From Pediococcus pentosaceus (GTDB taxonomy: Bacteria; Bacillota; Bacilli; Lactobacillales; Lactobacillaceae), in assembly GCF_001437285.1 (NCBI RefSeq), contig NZ_JQBF01000003.1, positions 62,001 to 126,000 on the forward strand: a DNA stretch of 64,000 nt. Direction: 5' to 3'. The translations under genes were made by a program, and so were the position numbers. This document shows positions 17,482-26,308 of this stretch, one piece after another. The number at the start of each line of letters is the position of its first letter. The stretch's first letter is position 1. Below the pieces are notes generated by a model, which worked only from the letters and a program-made list of their open reading frames with translations, was not told the origin of the DNA and searched no databases.

Positions 17482-19044
17482 ATGGCAACGATTTTGATCG
17501 TCGTTTTGCTATTGGCTTCCATTGGAGTAGGGTATGGATTGCGAGCCAAAAAGCATAGTGAAACATTAGCGCAAGCCCGCAAAGCGGCAGAAAAAATTAT
17601 TGAACATGAACGGCAAAAAACTAAAGCCGAAGTGGCTGAATATGAAAAAAATAGTGTTCAAGAAACTCAACAATATCAAGAGACCATTGACCAAGAACTC
17701 GCAGATGATCTACATGATAATCAACGTAAAGAGGCGTGGATTGAACAAAGAATGAACTTATTGAACCAAAAAAAGATTGTGTTAACTAATCGAGCAGATG
17801 CATTAGCTAAAAAAAGACAAAGTCTATTACAAGAACGTGACAACGTACGGACAACTTTAGGCGAAGCTAAACAACTAATTACTGATCGATGGAATAAACT
17901 TCAGGAAGTTGCTGATTTGGAAGAGCAAGCAGCTTCAAAGTTGGTTTTGAAAGAAACTAAACAAGATGCAATTCGTTCTAAAGATGAGTTTGTTAATAAC
18001 GCTCAAACCGAATTAGAAAGCTCCTGCGAGCGTGAAGCTGAGGATTTGATAGCTTTAGCCATGGAACATAGTGATGTTCCAAGAGGTCAAGCCGAAAATC
18101 ACCGCAGTTTTATTGCAGAAAATGCTGAATATCTTGGTAAACTGATTGGAAATTCAGGACAGAATGTACGAGCAATTGAAGCATTAACTGGTGTAGATAT
18201 TGTGATTGACGACCAAGAAAAAGAGGTCATTCTTAACGGTTATGACCCAGTTCGTCGAGCAGTGGCCATGGAAACCATGGAAATGATTAAAACTGAGAAA
18301 CGAGTTGTTCCAGATACAATCGAACGGTTGGTTAATAAGGCTAATAAAGTAATTGACCAACGTATTCGCCAGTATGGTGAAGACGCGGTTCGAGAATTGA
18401 AATTAAAATATGTTGCGCCGGATTTAATCAAATTTATTGGTCGAATGCATTACCGGACGAGTTATGGACAAAATATTTTAGAACATTCTATTGAAACTGC
18501 TAAGCTAGCAGGTATTTTTGCTGTTGAGTTAGGTGAAGACGCTACTTTAGCACGACGTGCAGGTTTACTACATGATATCGGTAAATCTATTGATCGCGAT
18601 ATTGAAGCGACTCATGTGGAATTGGGTGTGGAATTGACCACCCAATATCGAGAGAGTCCAGTGATAGTGAATACTATTGCTTCTCACCATGGGGATGTTG
18701 AAGCTCGATATGTAATTGCTAATTTGGTTGAGGCAGCGGATGCCATTTCTGGAGCTCGTCAAGGTGCTAGAAGTGAATCAGTGGCTGACTATATCCAAAG
18801 AATTAAGAGCTTAGAAGAGATTGCTAACAAACATCCAGAAGTCAAGGAAAGTTATGCTATCCAAGCTGGTCGTGAGCTTCGAGTAATTGTTCAACCTAAA
18901 GAGACAGATGATAAGACGATTCATAGTTTAGCTACTAACGTAAAGAATCAAATTGAAGAGGATGTTACTTATCCTGGTCAGGTGAAGGTAACGGTTGTTA
19001 GAAAGTTAGAGATTGTAGAATACGTGGAGAAAAAACAAGCATGA
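17482..19044 (+). CDS. Ribonuclease Y-like endoribonuclease, divergent copy
   Basis: A 520-residue protein with the full RNase Y layout: an N-terminal membrane anchor (TILIVVLLLASIGVGYGL), a long coiled coil to about residue 200, a KH domain, and an HD domain with RAGLLHDIGKSID near residue 365 and HHGD. RNase Y starts mRNA decay at the membrane. The KH loop reads IGNSGQN where the usual enzyme has IGREGRN; GxxG is kept but the charged residues are gone. The C-terminus is YVEKKQA. Some lactobacilli carry two RNase Y genes, and the changed KH loop and the company of another HD gene suggest this is the second one. Overlaps the next gene by four bases. Confidence 0.88.
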   Translation: MATILIVVLLLASIGVGYGLRAKKHSETLAQARKAAEKIIEHERQKTKAEVAEYEKNSVQETQQYQETIDQELADDLHDNQRKEAWIEQRMNLLNQKKIVLTNRADALAKKRQSLLQERDNVRTTLGEAKQLITDRWNKLQEVADLEEQAASKLVLKETKQDAIRSKDEFVNNAQTELESSCEREAEDLIALAMEHSDVPRGQAENHRSFIAENAEYLGKLIGNSGQNVRAIEALTGVDIVIDDQEKEVILNGYDPVRRAVAMETMEMIKTEKRVVPDTIERLVNKANKVIDQRIRQYGEDAVRELKLKYVAPDLIKFIGRMHYRTSYGQNILEHSIETAKLAGIFAVELGEDATLARRAGLLHDIGKSIDRDIEATHVELGVELTTQYRESPVIVNTIASHHGDVEARYVIANLVEAADAISGARQGARSESVADYIQRIKSLEEIANKHPEVKESYAIQAGRELRVIVQPKETDDKTIHSLATNVKNQIEEDVTYPGQVKVTVVRKLEIVEYVEKKQA

Positions 19045-19688
19045 GTGAAGACAACACCGCACAGTTAGAAAAAATCGATAGTTTTGTTAAAGAGAAGCTT
19101 CAAGATGACTTAACCGGGCATGATTATGCTCATATTCAACGAGTGGTTAAGATGGCTAAACGCTTAATTGATGATCGCACTGAAAATGTAAATCAGTTTG
19201 TAGTTTTCGCTGCAGGGTATTTGCATGACGTGATTGATGAAAAATTAGTTGAGAATCAGGCCGTTGCTAAAAATGAAGTAGCTCGGTTTCTAAGAAGCCT
19301 TGGAGTTAGCGATTTTGATATTGCTCATATTTTCGATATTATCACGCATATGTCATTTTCTGATAATTTAGGACAGAAATATAAATTATCCTTGGAGGGA
19401 CAGATTGTCCAAGATGCGGATCGTTTGGATGCCATCGGAGCAATTGGCATTGCCCGTACATTTTATTACGGGGGTGCACATGGACATATTTTATATGATC
19501 CCGAAATCCAACCTCGTGAAAAAATGACGCATGATGAATATCGTGACAATAAAACGGTAATCAATCATTTTTACGAAAAACTTTTTAAGCTTAAAGATGA
19601 CATGAACACACCTTTAGCACAAAAAATTGCGGTAGAACGGACGGAGTATATGAAAAGCTTCGTAAATGAGTTTAAAAAAGAATGGTAA
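19041..19688 (+). CDS. HD-domain hydrolase, YpgQ/YedJ type
   Basis: A 215-residue metal-dependent phosphohydrolase. Metal ligands are visible in GHDYAHIQRVV, YLHDVID and QDADRLDAIGAIGIARTF, the pattern of the YedJ/YpgQ subgroup. YpgQ of Bacillus hydrolyses nucleoside triphosphates to monophosphate and pyrophosphate; the substrate here is unknown. Its ATG overlaps the RNase Y stop (ATGA), so the pair is translated together, which hints at a shared role in nucleic acid turnover. Confidence 0.88.
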   Translation: MSEDNTAQLEKIDSFVKEKLQDDLTGHDYAHIQRVVKMAKRLIDDRTENVNQFVVFAAGYLHDVIDEKLVENQAVAKNEVARFLRSLGVSDFDIAHIFDIITHMSFSDNLGQKYKLSLEGQIVQDADRLDAIGAIGIARTFYYGGAHGHILYDPEIQPREKMTHDEYRDNKTVINHFYEKLFKLKDDMNTPLAQKIAVERTEYMKSFVNEFKKEW

Positions 19689-19712
19689 CAGTGAATTTAG
19701 GGGGATTTAGGA

Positions 19713-20396
19713 ATGTTAAAAGATACTGATAATATACCCAGAGGGTATGTGATTGTATCCGCAGTCGTTGTTGTTTTACTTGCACTAGGTGTTAAGCTAC
19801 AAAACACATTTATGCAATTTTTTGACCAGTTATTTAGTAGTATCGTTCAAGGAACGGCTTTTTCTTTTCTTGAACCAATCATGCGCTTAATTACGATGAT
19901 TGCAGATACCAAGCTTGGTTTAATTTATGCAATCATTATTGCAGTATATTTGTGGTTTAAAGAACAGCAACGAGTAGATGCTATCTGGGTCATTTGTACA
20001 ATGTTTGGTGGCGCTGTAGTAGCGTTTATTCTAAAAGAATTGGTTAAGCGTCCGCGCCCAACTATTGATCAAATTATTCCAGAAACAGGTTTTAGTATGC
20101 CTAGTGGGCACACCTTTGAAGCATTTTTAGTGTTAGCTTTTATTTACCTTTATTTTGTCCGTCCAATTCAGTCTGATAGTAAGCGGCGTTGGGCTTTTCG
20201 AGGATTGATTCTATGGCAAGTCTTAGTAATGTGGTCACGAATTTATATGGGGGCTCATTACCTTACTGATACGGTTACGGCGGTAGCTTTAGGCATAGTG
20301 TGGCTATGGGTTGCTTTATGGCTTTACCAGATGCTATATGATTGGATTGCCAGCTTTGTTGCTCCTTCAGGGGGACGACATCAACGACAACATTAA
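19713..20396 (+). CDS. PAP2-family membrane phosphatase
   Basis: A 227-residue membrane protein with about six hydrophobic segments. The three phosphatase motifs are complete: KELVKRPRP (motif 1), MPSGHT (motif 2) and WSRIYMGAHYLTDTV (motif 3). Such enzymes act outside the membrane on lipid phosphates such as undecaprenyl pyrophosphate or phosphatidylglycerol phosphate; the substrate cannot be fixed. The start follows GGGGGA (19700-19705). It lies 24 bases after the HD gene and may be in the same operon. Confidence 0.9.
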   Translation: MLKDTDNIPRGYVIVSAVVVVLLALGVKLQNTFMQFFDQLFSSIVQGTAFSFLEPIMRLITMIADTKLGLIYAIIIAVYLWFKEQQRVDAIWVICTMFGGAVVAFILKELVKRPRPTIDQIIPETGFSMPSGHTFEAFLVLAFIYLYFVRPIQSDSKRRWAFRGLILWQVLVMWSRIYMGAHYLTDTVTAVALGIVWLWVALWLYQMLYDWIASFVAPSGGRHQRQH

Positions 20397-20410
20397 AATA
20401 TTTTACTTAA

Positions 20411-20438
20411 GGGCCTAATCTTTTAGGTTCTTTTTTTT
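20411..20438 (+). terminator. Terminator after the PAP2 gene
   Basis: CCTAA, four-base loop, TTAGG within 20411-20430, followed by eight Ts. A second imperfect inverted repeat follows at 20454-20489 (AACCG and CCAAAA with TTTTGG and CGGTT). Confidence 0.7.
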
Positions 20439-20599
20439 GATTATTTCCTGATTGAACCGGTCCAAAACGACTTTTTTGGTAAAGCGGTTTCTAAAAAATA
20501 ATTTGTTTTTTGGAAGAAAAACCTTTTAATTATTAATCTATCAATGTTTTAGCGACCTAAAACAAAATATTAAAGAAGGTATCTTTTTTTTTTTGAGCA

Positions 20600-20744
20600 T
20601 GCTATAATGAGCTTGTGCTTTTGGTTAGGTGCTTTTGGTCAGATCGTTTCATTTTGAACTATCCCCATTACTACCGGCTCAAGCTACAAATTAAACAATG
20701 CCGTCTATTACTATATAGATTAGGTTTACAGGAGGATGTTCATA
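20600..20744 (+). promoter_or_regulatory. Promoter and 130-base leader of the cold-shock gene
   Basis: The gene-free stretch 20439-20744 holds an extended -10, TGC-TATAAT (20600-20608), and a long leader as is usual for cold-shock genes. Two direct copies of GTGCTTTTGGT (20615-20625 and 20629-20639), 14 bases apart, sit right at the predicted transcript start. The rest shows only AT-rich DNA and a T run at 20583-20594. Confidence 0.65.
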
Positions 20745-20945
20745 ATGGAACAAGGTACAGTTAAATGGTTTAACGCTGATAAAGGTTTTGGTTTTATTAC
20801 TCGCGAAGATGGTAGTGACGTATTCGTTCACTTCTCAGCTATCCAAGGTGACGGATTCAAGACTCTTGAAGAAGGCCAAGCAGTTTCTTTCGACGTTGAA
20901 GAAAGCGACCGTGGACCACAAGCAGTTAACGTAAACAAAAACTAA
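20745..20945 (+). CDS. cspA: Cold-shock protein, CspA family
   Basis: A 66-residue single OB-fold protein that binds single-stranded RNA and DNA as an RNA chaperone. RNP1 KGFGFITR and RNP2 VFVHFSAI are complete, and the start [14 protein letters not shown] is standard. ATG 20745 has GGAGG (20731-20735) nine bases before it; a frame from 20736 has no ribosome site. Codon use is that of a highly expressed gene. Single gene between its own promoter and terminator. Confidence 0.97.
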   Translation: MEQGTVKWFNADKGFGFITREDGSDVFVHFSAIQGDGFKTLEEGQAVSFDVEESDRGPQAVNVNKN

Positions 20946-20965
20946 TTTAAATTAAAATAGTTATG

Positions 20966-20999
20966 AGAGTAGGGAGCTTCGGCAACCTACTCTTTTTTT
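20966..20999 (+). terminator. Terminator of the cold-shock gene
   Basis: AGAGTAGG (20966-20973) pairs with CCTACTCT (20986-20993), loop with CTTCGG, then a T run. Confidence 0.92.
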
Positions 21000-21077
21000 A
21001 TGCAAAATATAAAGATTTAGTTAAATACTATTAATTAATTAGGTATAATGAATTAATTGAAGAGGAGGCCTTGAAGG

Positions 21078-21824
21078 ATGATTGAAACTAACCAAATCGT
21101 TATTAATACTTGCTTACTTGCAGGTCGAATTATGATTGAAAATGGCTCTGAGATGTCACGAGCAGAAGATACAATGAAAAGAATTGCGATGAATTCAGGT
21201 GTTAATAATTTAAAAATTTTCGGGACGATTACTGGAATTATTGTTTCAATTCCAAATTCAATGGACTCTCAGGTGGAAGGGATTAATCGGCGAGCGATTG
21301 ACCTAGAGAAAGTTTCTGCGGTTAATACTTTTTCAAGACGCTATGCGGCCAAAGATATTACGTTAGAAGAGTTTTACGAAAAACTAAATACTTTGGATGA
21401 GGCGACGCCATCCTTCCCATTTTGGCTTCAAGTGATTGGAGCAGCCCTAGTTAGTGGACCTTTAATGACAGCCTTTTCTGGAAATATGGTTGATTTAGGA
21501 ATTACTACTTTGACTGGGGCGTTAGGCTACACGCTATTTTATTTTGTAAATCGGATTTTAAATATTAAATATATTAGCGAATTTTTTGCATCAATTATAA
21601 TCGGAATTATAGCTGTATTCGCAGTGCGTTGGGGTTGGGGACATTCTATCGATGATATTATTATTGGATCAGTGATGCCGTTAGTACCGGGGGTGCCACT
21701 AACTAATGCTGTTCGCGATATTTTAAATGGTCACTTGGTTAGTGGTCCGGCTCGTGGAATTGAAGCTTTATTATCAGCATGTGCAATTGGTTTTGGGATT
21801 GCCTTCGTATTTCGTTTTTTGTAA
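21078..21824 (+). CDS. Threonine/serine exporter family protein, large part (YjjP-like, ThrE N-terminal domain)
   Basis: A 248-residue membrane protein with a soluble N-terminal part of about 110 residues and five hydrophobic segments after it. LLAGRIMIENGSEMSRAEDTM and IGSVMPLVPGVPLTNAVRDI are family stretches. In Corynebacterium, ThrE is one protein; here, as in many bacteria, it is split and this gene carries the DUF1212 part. Promoter TATAAT at 21044-21049, SD AGAGGAGG. With the next gene it probably forms an exporter of small neutral amino acids or related acids. Confidence 0.88.
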   Translation: MIETNQIVINTCLLAGRIMIENGSEMSRAEDTMKRIAMNSGVNNLKIFGTITGIIVSIPNSMDSQVEGINRRAIDLEKVSAVNTFSRRYAAKDITLEEFYEKLNTLDEATPSFPFWLQVIGAALVSGPLMTAFSGNMVDLGITTLTGALGYTLFYFVNRILNIKYISEFFASIIIGIIAVFAVRWGWGHSIDDIIIGSVMPLVPGVPLTNAVRDILNGHLVSGPARGIEALLSACAIGFGIAFVFRFL

Positions 21825-21839
21825 ACAAAGGAGTAAGAG

Positions 21840-22331
21840 ATGCAATTACTACTAGAATTTTTTATGGCCGGCATTGCCACCATCGGCTTTGGAATTATTA
21901 TTAATATACCTAAACGGGCTTTAATTGCTGCAGGTGCCATTGGTGGCGTGTCATGGACGATTTACTGGGCGATGCTCCAAGTGCGCTTAGGCTTAGCGTT
22001 AAGTGCTTTAACAGCGACCACTGTCATTGCTTTATTAAGCTTATACGCTGCTAGGCGAATGAAACTTCCGATGATTATTTTTAATATTCCTGGAATTGTA
22101 CCGCTCGTTCCAGGAGGACAAGCATACCAGATGATTCGAAACTTTGCGCTTTCTAACAGTGATATGGCAACGCATTTTATGTTAGAAGTAGGAGAAATTG
22201 CAGGGTCAATTGGAATCGGTTTTTTAATGGCAGAATTTATCGATCGATTGCAACGTAAAATTATAATTACTTTGAAGGAACACAAACAACGTAGCAAAAG
22301 TAAAAGTGCTAATAATACTGAAAAAGAGTAG
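21840..22331 (+). CDS. Threonine/serine exporter family protein, small part (YjjB-like)
   Basis: A 163-residue membrane protein with four or five hydrophobic segments, matching the ThrE C-terminal half. FGIIINIPKRALIAAGAIGGVSW and the repeat motif IPGIVPLVPGGQAY mirror the PLVPG motif of the partner. A basic tail (residues 140-163) faces the cytosol. It begins 15 bases after the first gene, with AAGGAG before ATG 21840, and the pair ends at a strong terminator. Confidence 0.88.
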   Translation: MQLLLEFFMAGIATIGFGIIINIPKRALIAAGAIGGVSWTIYWAMLQVRLGLALSALTATTVIALLSLYAARRMKLPMIIFNIPGIVPLVPGGQAYQMIRNFALSNSDMATHFMLEVGEIAGSIGIGFLMAEFIDRLQRKIIITLKEHKQRSKSKSANNTEKE

Positions 22332-22335
22332 GATT

Positions 22336-22369
22336 AAAAAATGCCCAAATTAATTTTGGCATTTTTTTT
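22336..22369 (+). terminator. Terminator of the exporter operon
   Basis: AAAAATGCC pairs with GGCATTTTT, 12-base loop, T run to 22369. Confidence 0.9.
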
Positions 22370-22378
22370 ATTTCTTTT

Positions 22379-22429
22379 TGAAAGCGAATACAAAAGTTGC
22401 TTGACTTTCATTTTATAGAGCGATTTACT
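22379..22429 (+). promoter_or_regulatory. Promoter of the fructokinase gene with a possible cre site
   Basis: TTGACT at 22401-22406 and TTTACT at 22424-22429 (17 bases between). TGAAAGCGAATACA at 22379-22392 differs from the cre consensus for CcpA by one base and lies just upstream of the -35. Confidence 0.4.
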
Positions 22430-22506
22430 AGTAGAAAGAGACATCTAAGTTAACGAAATTTTAGCCATGGTGACTTGAAAAATTTGAGTTATAGGAGTGA
22501 AAGTAA

Positions 22507-23379
22507 ATGTTATTAGGTAGTATTGAAGCTGGTGGAACCAAGTTTGTGTGCGCAGTTGGGAACGAAGATTATCAGGTGAAAGATCAAATTCAAATTCCAA
22601 CAACGACCCCGGAAGCGACATTGTCGGCCGTTGTAAAATATTTTAAACAATTTGATATAGCAGCTTTAAGTATTGCTTCATTTGGTCCGATTGAAATTCG
22701 AAAAACGTCGCCTAAGTATGGATTTATTACTACAACTCCTAAACCGGGATGGAAAGATACTGATTTTTTGGGTTACATGAAAAAAGAAATTAATGTTCCT
22801 ATGGCTTGGACAACCGACGTTAATGGGTCGGCCTATGGGGAGTATACAATGTCAACGCTATTTAACGAAAAAATTAATTCATTAGTTTATTATACGATTG
22901 GAACAGGAGTTGGTGCAGGTGCGGTTATCGATGGACATTTGATTGGTGGGATTGGCCACCCAGAAATGGGACATGTCCCTTTGAAACGTCATCCCGAAGA
23001 TCTTGATTTTAAGGGTGTTTGTCCTTATCATGGTGATTGCTTAGAGGGATTGGTTGCTGGACCAACTTTTGAAGCGCGATTAGGTAAAAAGGGTAAGGAT
23101 GTGCCTTTGACGGATAAGACATGGGATATTTTAGCTTATTATATTGCTCAAGCAGCTGTACAAAGTACATTAATATTACGACCAAACAAGATTGTGTTTG
23201 GTGGTGGAGTTACTAATGCAACCCTCTTAGAGAAAGTGCGAAAAGAATTTGATAAATTACTTAATGGCTATGTGACTGTGCCAGATTTGGATCAATATAT
23301 CACGATGCCTCAAGTTAAAAATAATGGGTCAGCGAATGTCGGTAATTTTGCATTGGCAGAGAAGCTATTAACGGAATAA
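22507..23379 (+). CDS. scrK: ROK-family fructokinase
   Basis: A 290-residue sugar kinase. The phosphate loop GSIEAGGTKFVCAVG opens the protein; TIGTGVGAGAVIDG is the second nucleotide motif. The ROK zinc site and active region read GHPEMGHVPLKRHPED and GVCPYHGDCLEGL (Cys and His ligands), the form seen in fructokinases rather than glucokinases. It makes fructose 6-phosphate from fructose freed from sucrose or mannitol. No sucrose transporter lies next to it, so it works as a single housekeeping gene. Confidence 0.92.
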   Translation: MLLGSIEAGGTKFVCAVGNEDYQVKDQIQIPTTTPEATLSAVVKYFKQFDIAALSIASFGPIEIRKTSPKYGFITTTPKPGWKDTDFLGYMKKEINVPMAWTTDVNGSAYGEYTMSTLFNEKINSLVYYTIGTGVGAGAVIDGHLIGGIGHPEMGHVPLKRHPEDLDFKGVCPYHGDCLEGLVAGPTFEARLGKKGKDVPLTDKTWDILAYYIAQAAVQSTLILRPNKIVFGGGVTNATLLEKVRKEFDKLLNGYVTVPDLDQYITMPQVKNNGSANVGNFALAEKLLTE

Positions 23380-23385
23380 TTATAA

Positions 23386-23423
23386 AAAGGGCAATCCCGA
23401 TTTAAAATCAGGATTGCCCTTTG
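23386..23423. terminator. Bidirectional terminator between scrK and the LCP gene
   Basis: AAAGGGCAATCC pairs with GGATTGCCCTTT; A run before and T-rich end after, so it serves both convergent genes. Confidence 0.9.
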
Positions 23424-23439
23424 TTCTTTAATTAAAGCT

Positions 23440-24759
23440 TTATTGTCCGTAGTAGTTGTAGTTACCAGTAGCATTTCCTTGCGGATCAGCTTGTGATGGA
23501 GTTGTAGGAGTGTTATCAGTTGTAGCTCCGTTGTTATCTGCACCGCCTGTTGTGTCACTAGCCGGTGTCTCCACCGAAGATGCGCTCGTGGTTCCGTAAT
23601 CTTCAGTGGAGGAGCTAGTAGTGTCTGAACTGTTAGTATCTGAATTGGTAGTATCGGTATCATCTTCTTCGCCAGTATAGATACTGCTTAATCCAGTTGT
23701 CCCAGTTTCTTTAGCAGATAAATCAAGGGCTTTACGGATGAAATTAGTAACACGCTGACGTTCGCTCTTAGAAACTAATTCATAAGAACCACCATCGATG
23801 GTAGTACCATTACCTTGGAGGTGAGTAGACTTTAAATGATGGGTAGCAACTCGATAATTAGTCGAAAGTGCTAAAAGTTCGTTAAATGTTAAATCAGTTT
23901 TAGTTTGTTTTTGAAGAGAATTTAAGAAATTTTGGTTTAATAAAGCCGTAATTGAATCACTCTTACGTAAAATGGCCATTAAAACTTGGCGTTGACGAGT
24001 TTGACGACCATAGTCACCGTTTGGATCGGTATAACGCATCCGTGAATAATCCAGTGCTGCCTTACCATTTAGATGAATTTTTTTACCTTTAGTAACGTCG
24101 GCATGTCCATATTTGAAGGTTAATTTAGGAGTGATATCGATCCCACCAACCCCGTCAACAATCTTTTCTAAGCCACCCATGTTAATTAAGCCGTAATAAT
24201 CAATGGGAATATTTAGTAGTTTTTCGACAGCTTTGATTGCTGTACCGGCTCCACCTAAATCATAAGCAGCGTTAATCTTGGAAGGAGAATAATTTGAGTA
24301 ACCAGGAATCGACATAACCGTATCCCGAGGGATGCTAGTTAAAGTCATTTTTTTCTTTTTAGGATTCAAGGTTGCCACGATAATGGTATCTGTTCGGCCA
24401 CGATAATTACGCCCGAGGGCCCCAGTATCAGTACCTAAAAGCAAAATTGAAATTGGTTTACTTTGCTTTAAGGTAGCTGAAACATCACGTGATTTCTGGA
24501 TTTTAGCACTATCAAAAATCGAATCTACAGCATTTTTGGCATCGTACCATTTCTTAACCCCAAAGATAGCCAATATAACAGCAATAATGGAAACGACAAT
24601 GATGGTTTTTTTTCTACGAGGTCGTTTCTTTCGTGGTTTTCGGCGCTGGTTTTGTTTATTTTGACCGTGGTCACCATTGTTATTATTGTCATCAGGTGTG
24701 TAATTGAACCGGTTTCTGCTGAATCGGCTTGAATTGGATCTGGGTGATTCAGAATTCAT
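23440..24759 (-). CDS. LytR-CpsA-Psr family cell wall polymer transferase
   Basis: A 439-residue type II membrane protein that attaches teichoic acid or capsule-like polymers to peptidoglycan. It has a cytosolic head rich in Asn and Arg (residues 1-55), one membrane segment (IIVVSIIAVILAIFGV), and the extracytoplasmic LCP domain with GRTDTIIVATLNP, LTSIPRDT and YGRQTRQRQ, which carry the conserved arginines and aspartates for polyprenyl phosphate binding. The last 85 residues are a low-complexity Ser/Thr/Asp tail ending NYNYYGQ. Start ATG at 24757-24759 follows CGGAGGA; a longer frame to 24798 has no ribosome site. Confidence 0.93.
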   Translation of the reverse strand: MNSESPRSNSSRFSRNRFNYTPDDNNNNGDHGQNKQNQRRKPRKKRPRRKKTIIVVSIIAVILAIFGVKKWYDAKNAVDSIFDSAKIQKSRDVSATLKQSKPISILLLGTDTGALGRNYRGRTDTIIVATLNPKKKKMTLTSIPRDTVMSIPGYSNYSPSKINAAYDLGGAGTAIKAVEKLLNIPIDYYGLINMGGLEKIVDGVGGIDITPKLTFKYGHADVTKGKKIHLNGKAALDYSRMRYTDPNGDYGRQTRQRQVLMAILRKSDSITALLNQNFLNSLQKQTKTDLTFNELLALSTNYRVATHHLKSTHLQGNGTTIDGGSYELVSKSERQRVTNFIRKALDLSAKETGTTGLSSIYTGEEDDTDTTNSDTNSSDTTSSSTEDYGTTSASSVETPASDTTGGADNNGATTDNTPTTPSQADPQGNATGNYNYYGQ

Positions 24760-24895
24760 GCAACTTATCCTCCGAGTTATACTAAAAAATTCAATCATTA
24801 ATATGATACCAAATTAATGGATTATCTATAACTTTGTTTAAGAAAGTTTAACAAATAGTACACAAAAAATTGGTATATCGACATTAATAACGAAC

Positions 24896-25693
24896 TTATT
24901 TCAATTCATGCAACCAGGCTAGCGCCGTGGTTAACCAAGTAGCAATCCGATGATCGACGTGATGGTTATCATAGGCGGTAGTTTCATCGGCTAGAGCCAT
25001 ACCATGAGGGCCATGCTGGTAAAGATGCAGTTCTGTTGGAACCTGCAGAGTTTGAAGGGCTAAGAAGTAATCAACCGCATTTTGGGATGGAACTAACTGA
25101 TCATCGGCCGTTGCCCAAATAAAGGTTGGGGCATTGTCTTTAGTGGCATTTTGATCAGCTGCTAATTGTTGAGGTTGAGTGGTCCATTTAGCTAAAGTTT
25201 TAGTGTCAGGAAAACCATCGTTAGGAGTAATTACAGGAAAACCTAAGATGGTTGCAAAAGGCTGCAATGTAGTTGACGCCAAATGGGTTTGTGAACTAAG
25301 CCAGTCCGCGTTCCAGTTATTATTAAAATTGCTGACGATATGACCGCCAACCGAGAAGCCCATTAAAATAATCTGATTGGCGTCAATCTGCCATTTTTCA
25401 GCGTTTTGATGCGTAATATTCATTGCTTCGGCTAATTCAATTAAGGGAGCTGGATAAAGCGGCTGGACTTCGTCAACCAAGGAGTACCTTAGAACAGAGA
25501 CTTGATAACCAAATGATTCTAGACGTAAGGCAACTTTTTCAGCTTGAGCTAAATCGATGTGGGTGTAGGATCCACCGGGCACAAAGATTAAAGATGGACT
25601 TTTTTGATCAGTTAAATTGGGCGATATATATGAAATTAATTCGGCTTTTGATTTAGAATTAGTATGATTAAGTTTAGTTTTAACAATTTCCAT
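24896..25693 (-). CDS. Alpha/beta hydrolase, esterase type
   Basis: A 265-residue cytosolic hydrolase. The nucleophile elbow is MGFSVGGH (Ser near residue 124), the oxyanion strand is LIFVPGGSYTHID, the acid is in TADDQLVPS and the histidine in QHGPHGMAL. This order and the HG-P-like loop fit acyl esterases of the acetyl-xylan esterase/carboxylesterase kind. The substrate is unknown. SD AAGGAG (plus-strand 25706-25711). Minus-strand neighbour of the LCP gene but with its own spacing of about 135 bases. Confidence 0.88.
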   Translation of the reverse strand: MEIVKTKLNHTNSKSKAELISYISPNLTDQKSPSLIFVPGGSYTHIDLAQAEKVALRLESFGYQVSVLRYSLVDEVQPLYPAPLIELAEAMNITHQNAEKWQIDANQIILMGFSVGGHIVSNFNNNWNADWLSSQTHLASTTLQPFATILGFPVITPNDGFPDTKTLAKWTTQPQQLAADQNATKDNAPTFIWATADDQLVPSQNAVDYFLALQTLQVPTELHLYQHGPHGMALADETTAYDNHHVDHRIATWLTTALAWLHELK

Positions 25694-25782
25694 AATGTTG
25701 ACTCCTTTTTGAGAATTATATATTTGGTTACATTTTAATCTTTTTACTGTTATTCACCAAAGAAAAGGTAAGGAACTACGAA

Positions 25783-26283
25783 ATGAAGTTTAAATTAAGA
25801 TATTTTTTAGAAGATGATTTTAGTAATTATCAGGCGTTAGCTAATAATCGAAAGATTGCTAAATCAGCGGGGATGAAGATTCTGACAAACGCGTTTGAAC
25901 AATGGATGGCATTTAAAGGGATGGTTGGACGTCAAGGCTTTTTAGCAATCGTCAACGAAACAGACCAAGTTGTGGGCGGAATTTTTATTTTTCAGCCAGC
26001 TGCAGAAGATATATATGAAATAGGATACTTATTGGGTGAAGAGTATTGGAACCAAGGTATTATGTCAAAAGCAGTACATTTTGCAATTAAAAACTTGAAA
26101 AATCGAAATAAACGAGATTTTAAAGTTTTTGCTAATGTTTGTATTGACAACTATGCCTCTCAGCAAGTACTAAAGCGCAATGGCTTTAAGCGTTTAGAAA
26201 AGATTACCACGGGAATCTCTGGTTATGATCAATCCTCACAAAAAGAGTATCGCTACGAATTAAATGTAAAATTACTTGAATAA
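25783..26283 (+). CDS. GNAT-family N-acetyltransferase (RimJ/RimL type)
   Basis: A 166-residue acetyltransferase. The acetyl-CoA site is seen in EIGYLLGEEYWNQGIMSKAV, and VCIDNYASQQVLKRNGF is the classic C-terminal motif of the RimJ/RimL group. The first residues MKFKLRYFLEDDFSNY correspond to the family start. It may acetylate a ribosomal protein, an amino sugar or a small amine. It is expressed away from the esterase gene; the -35 of the next unit begins in its last codons. Confidence 0.87.
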   Translation: MKFKLRYFLEDDFSNYQALANNRKIAKSAGMKILTNAFEQWMAFKGMVGRQGFLAIVNETDQVVGGIFIFQPAAEDIYEIGYLLGEEYWNQGIMSKAVHFAIKNLKNRNKRDFKVFANVCIDNYASQQVLKRNGFKRLEKITTGISGYDQSSQKEYRYELNVKLLE

Positions 26284-26303
26284 TTGAACAGATTTGTTAT
26301 AAT
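26277..26303 (+). promoter_or_regulatory. Promoter of the lysine riboswitch-lysP unit
   Basis: TATAAT at 26298-26303 and TTGAAT at 26277-26282, spacer 15 bases; it overlaps the stop of the acetyltransferase gene. Confidence 0.5.
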
Positions 26304-26308
26304 TTGAA

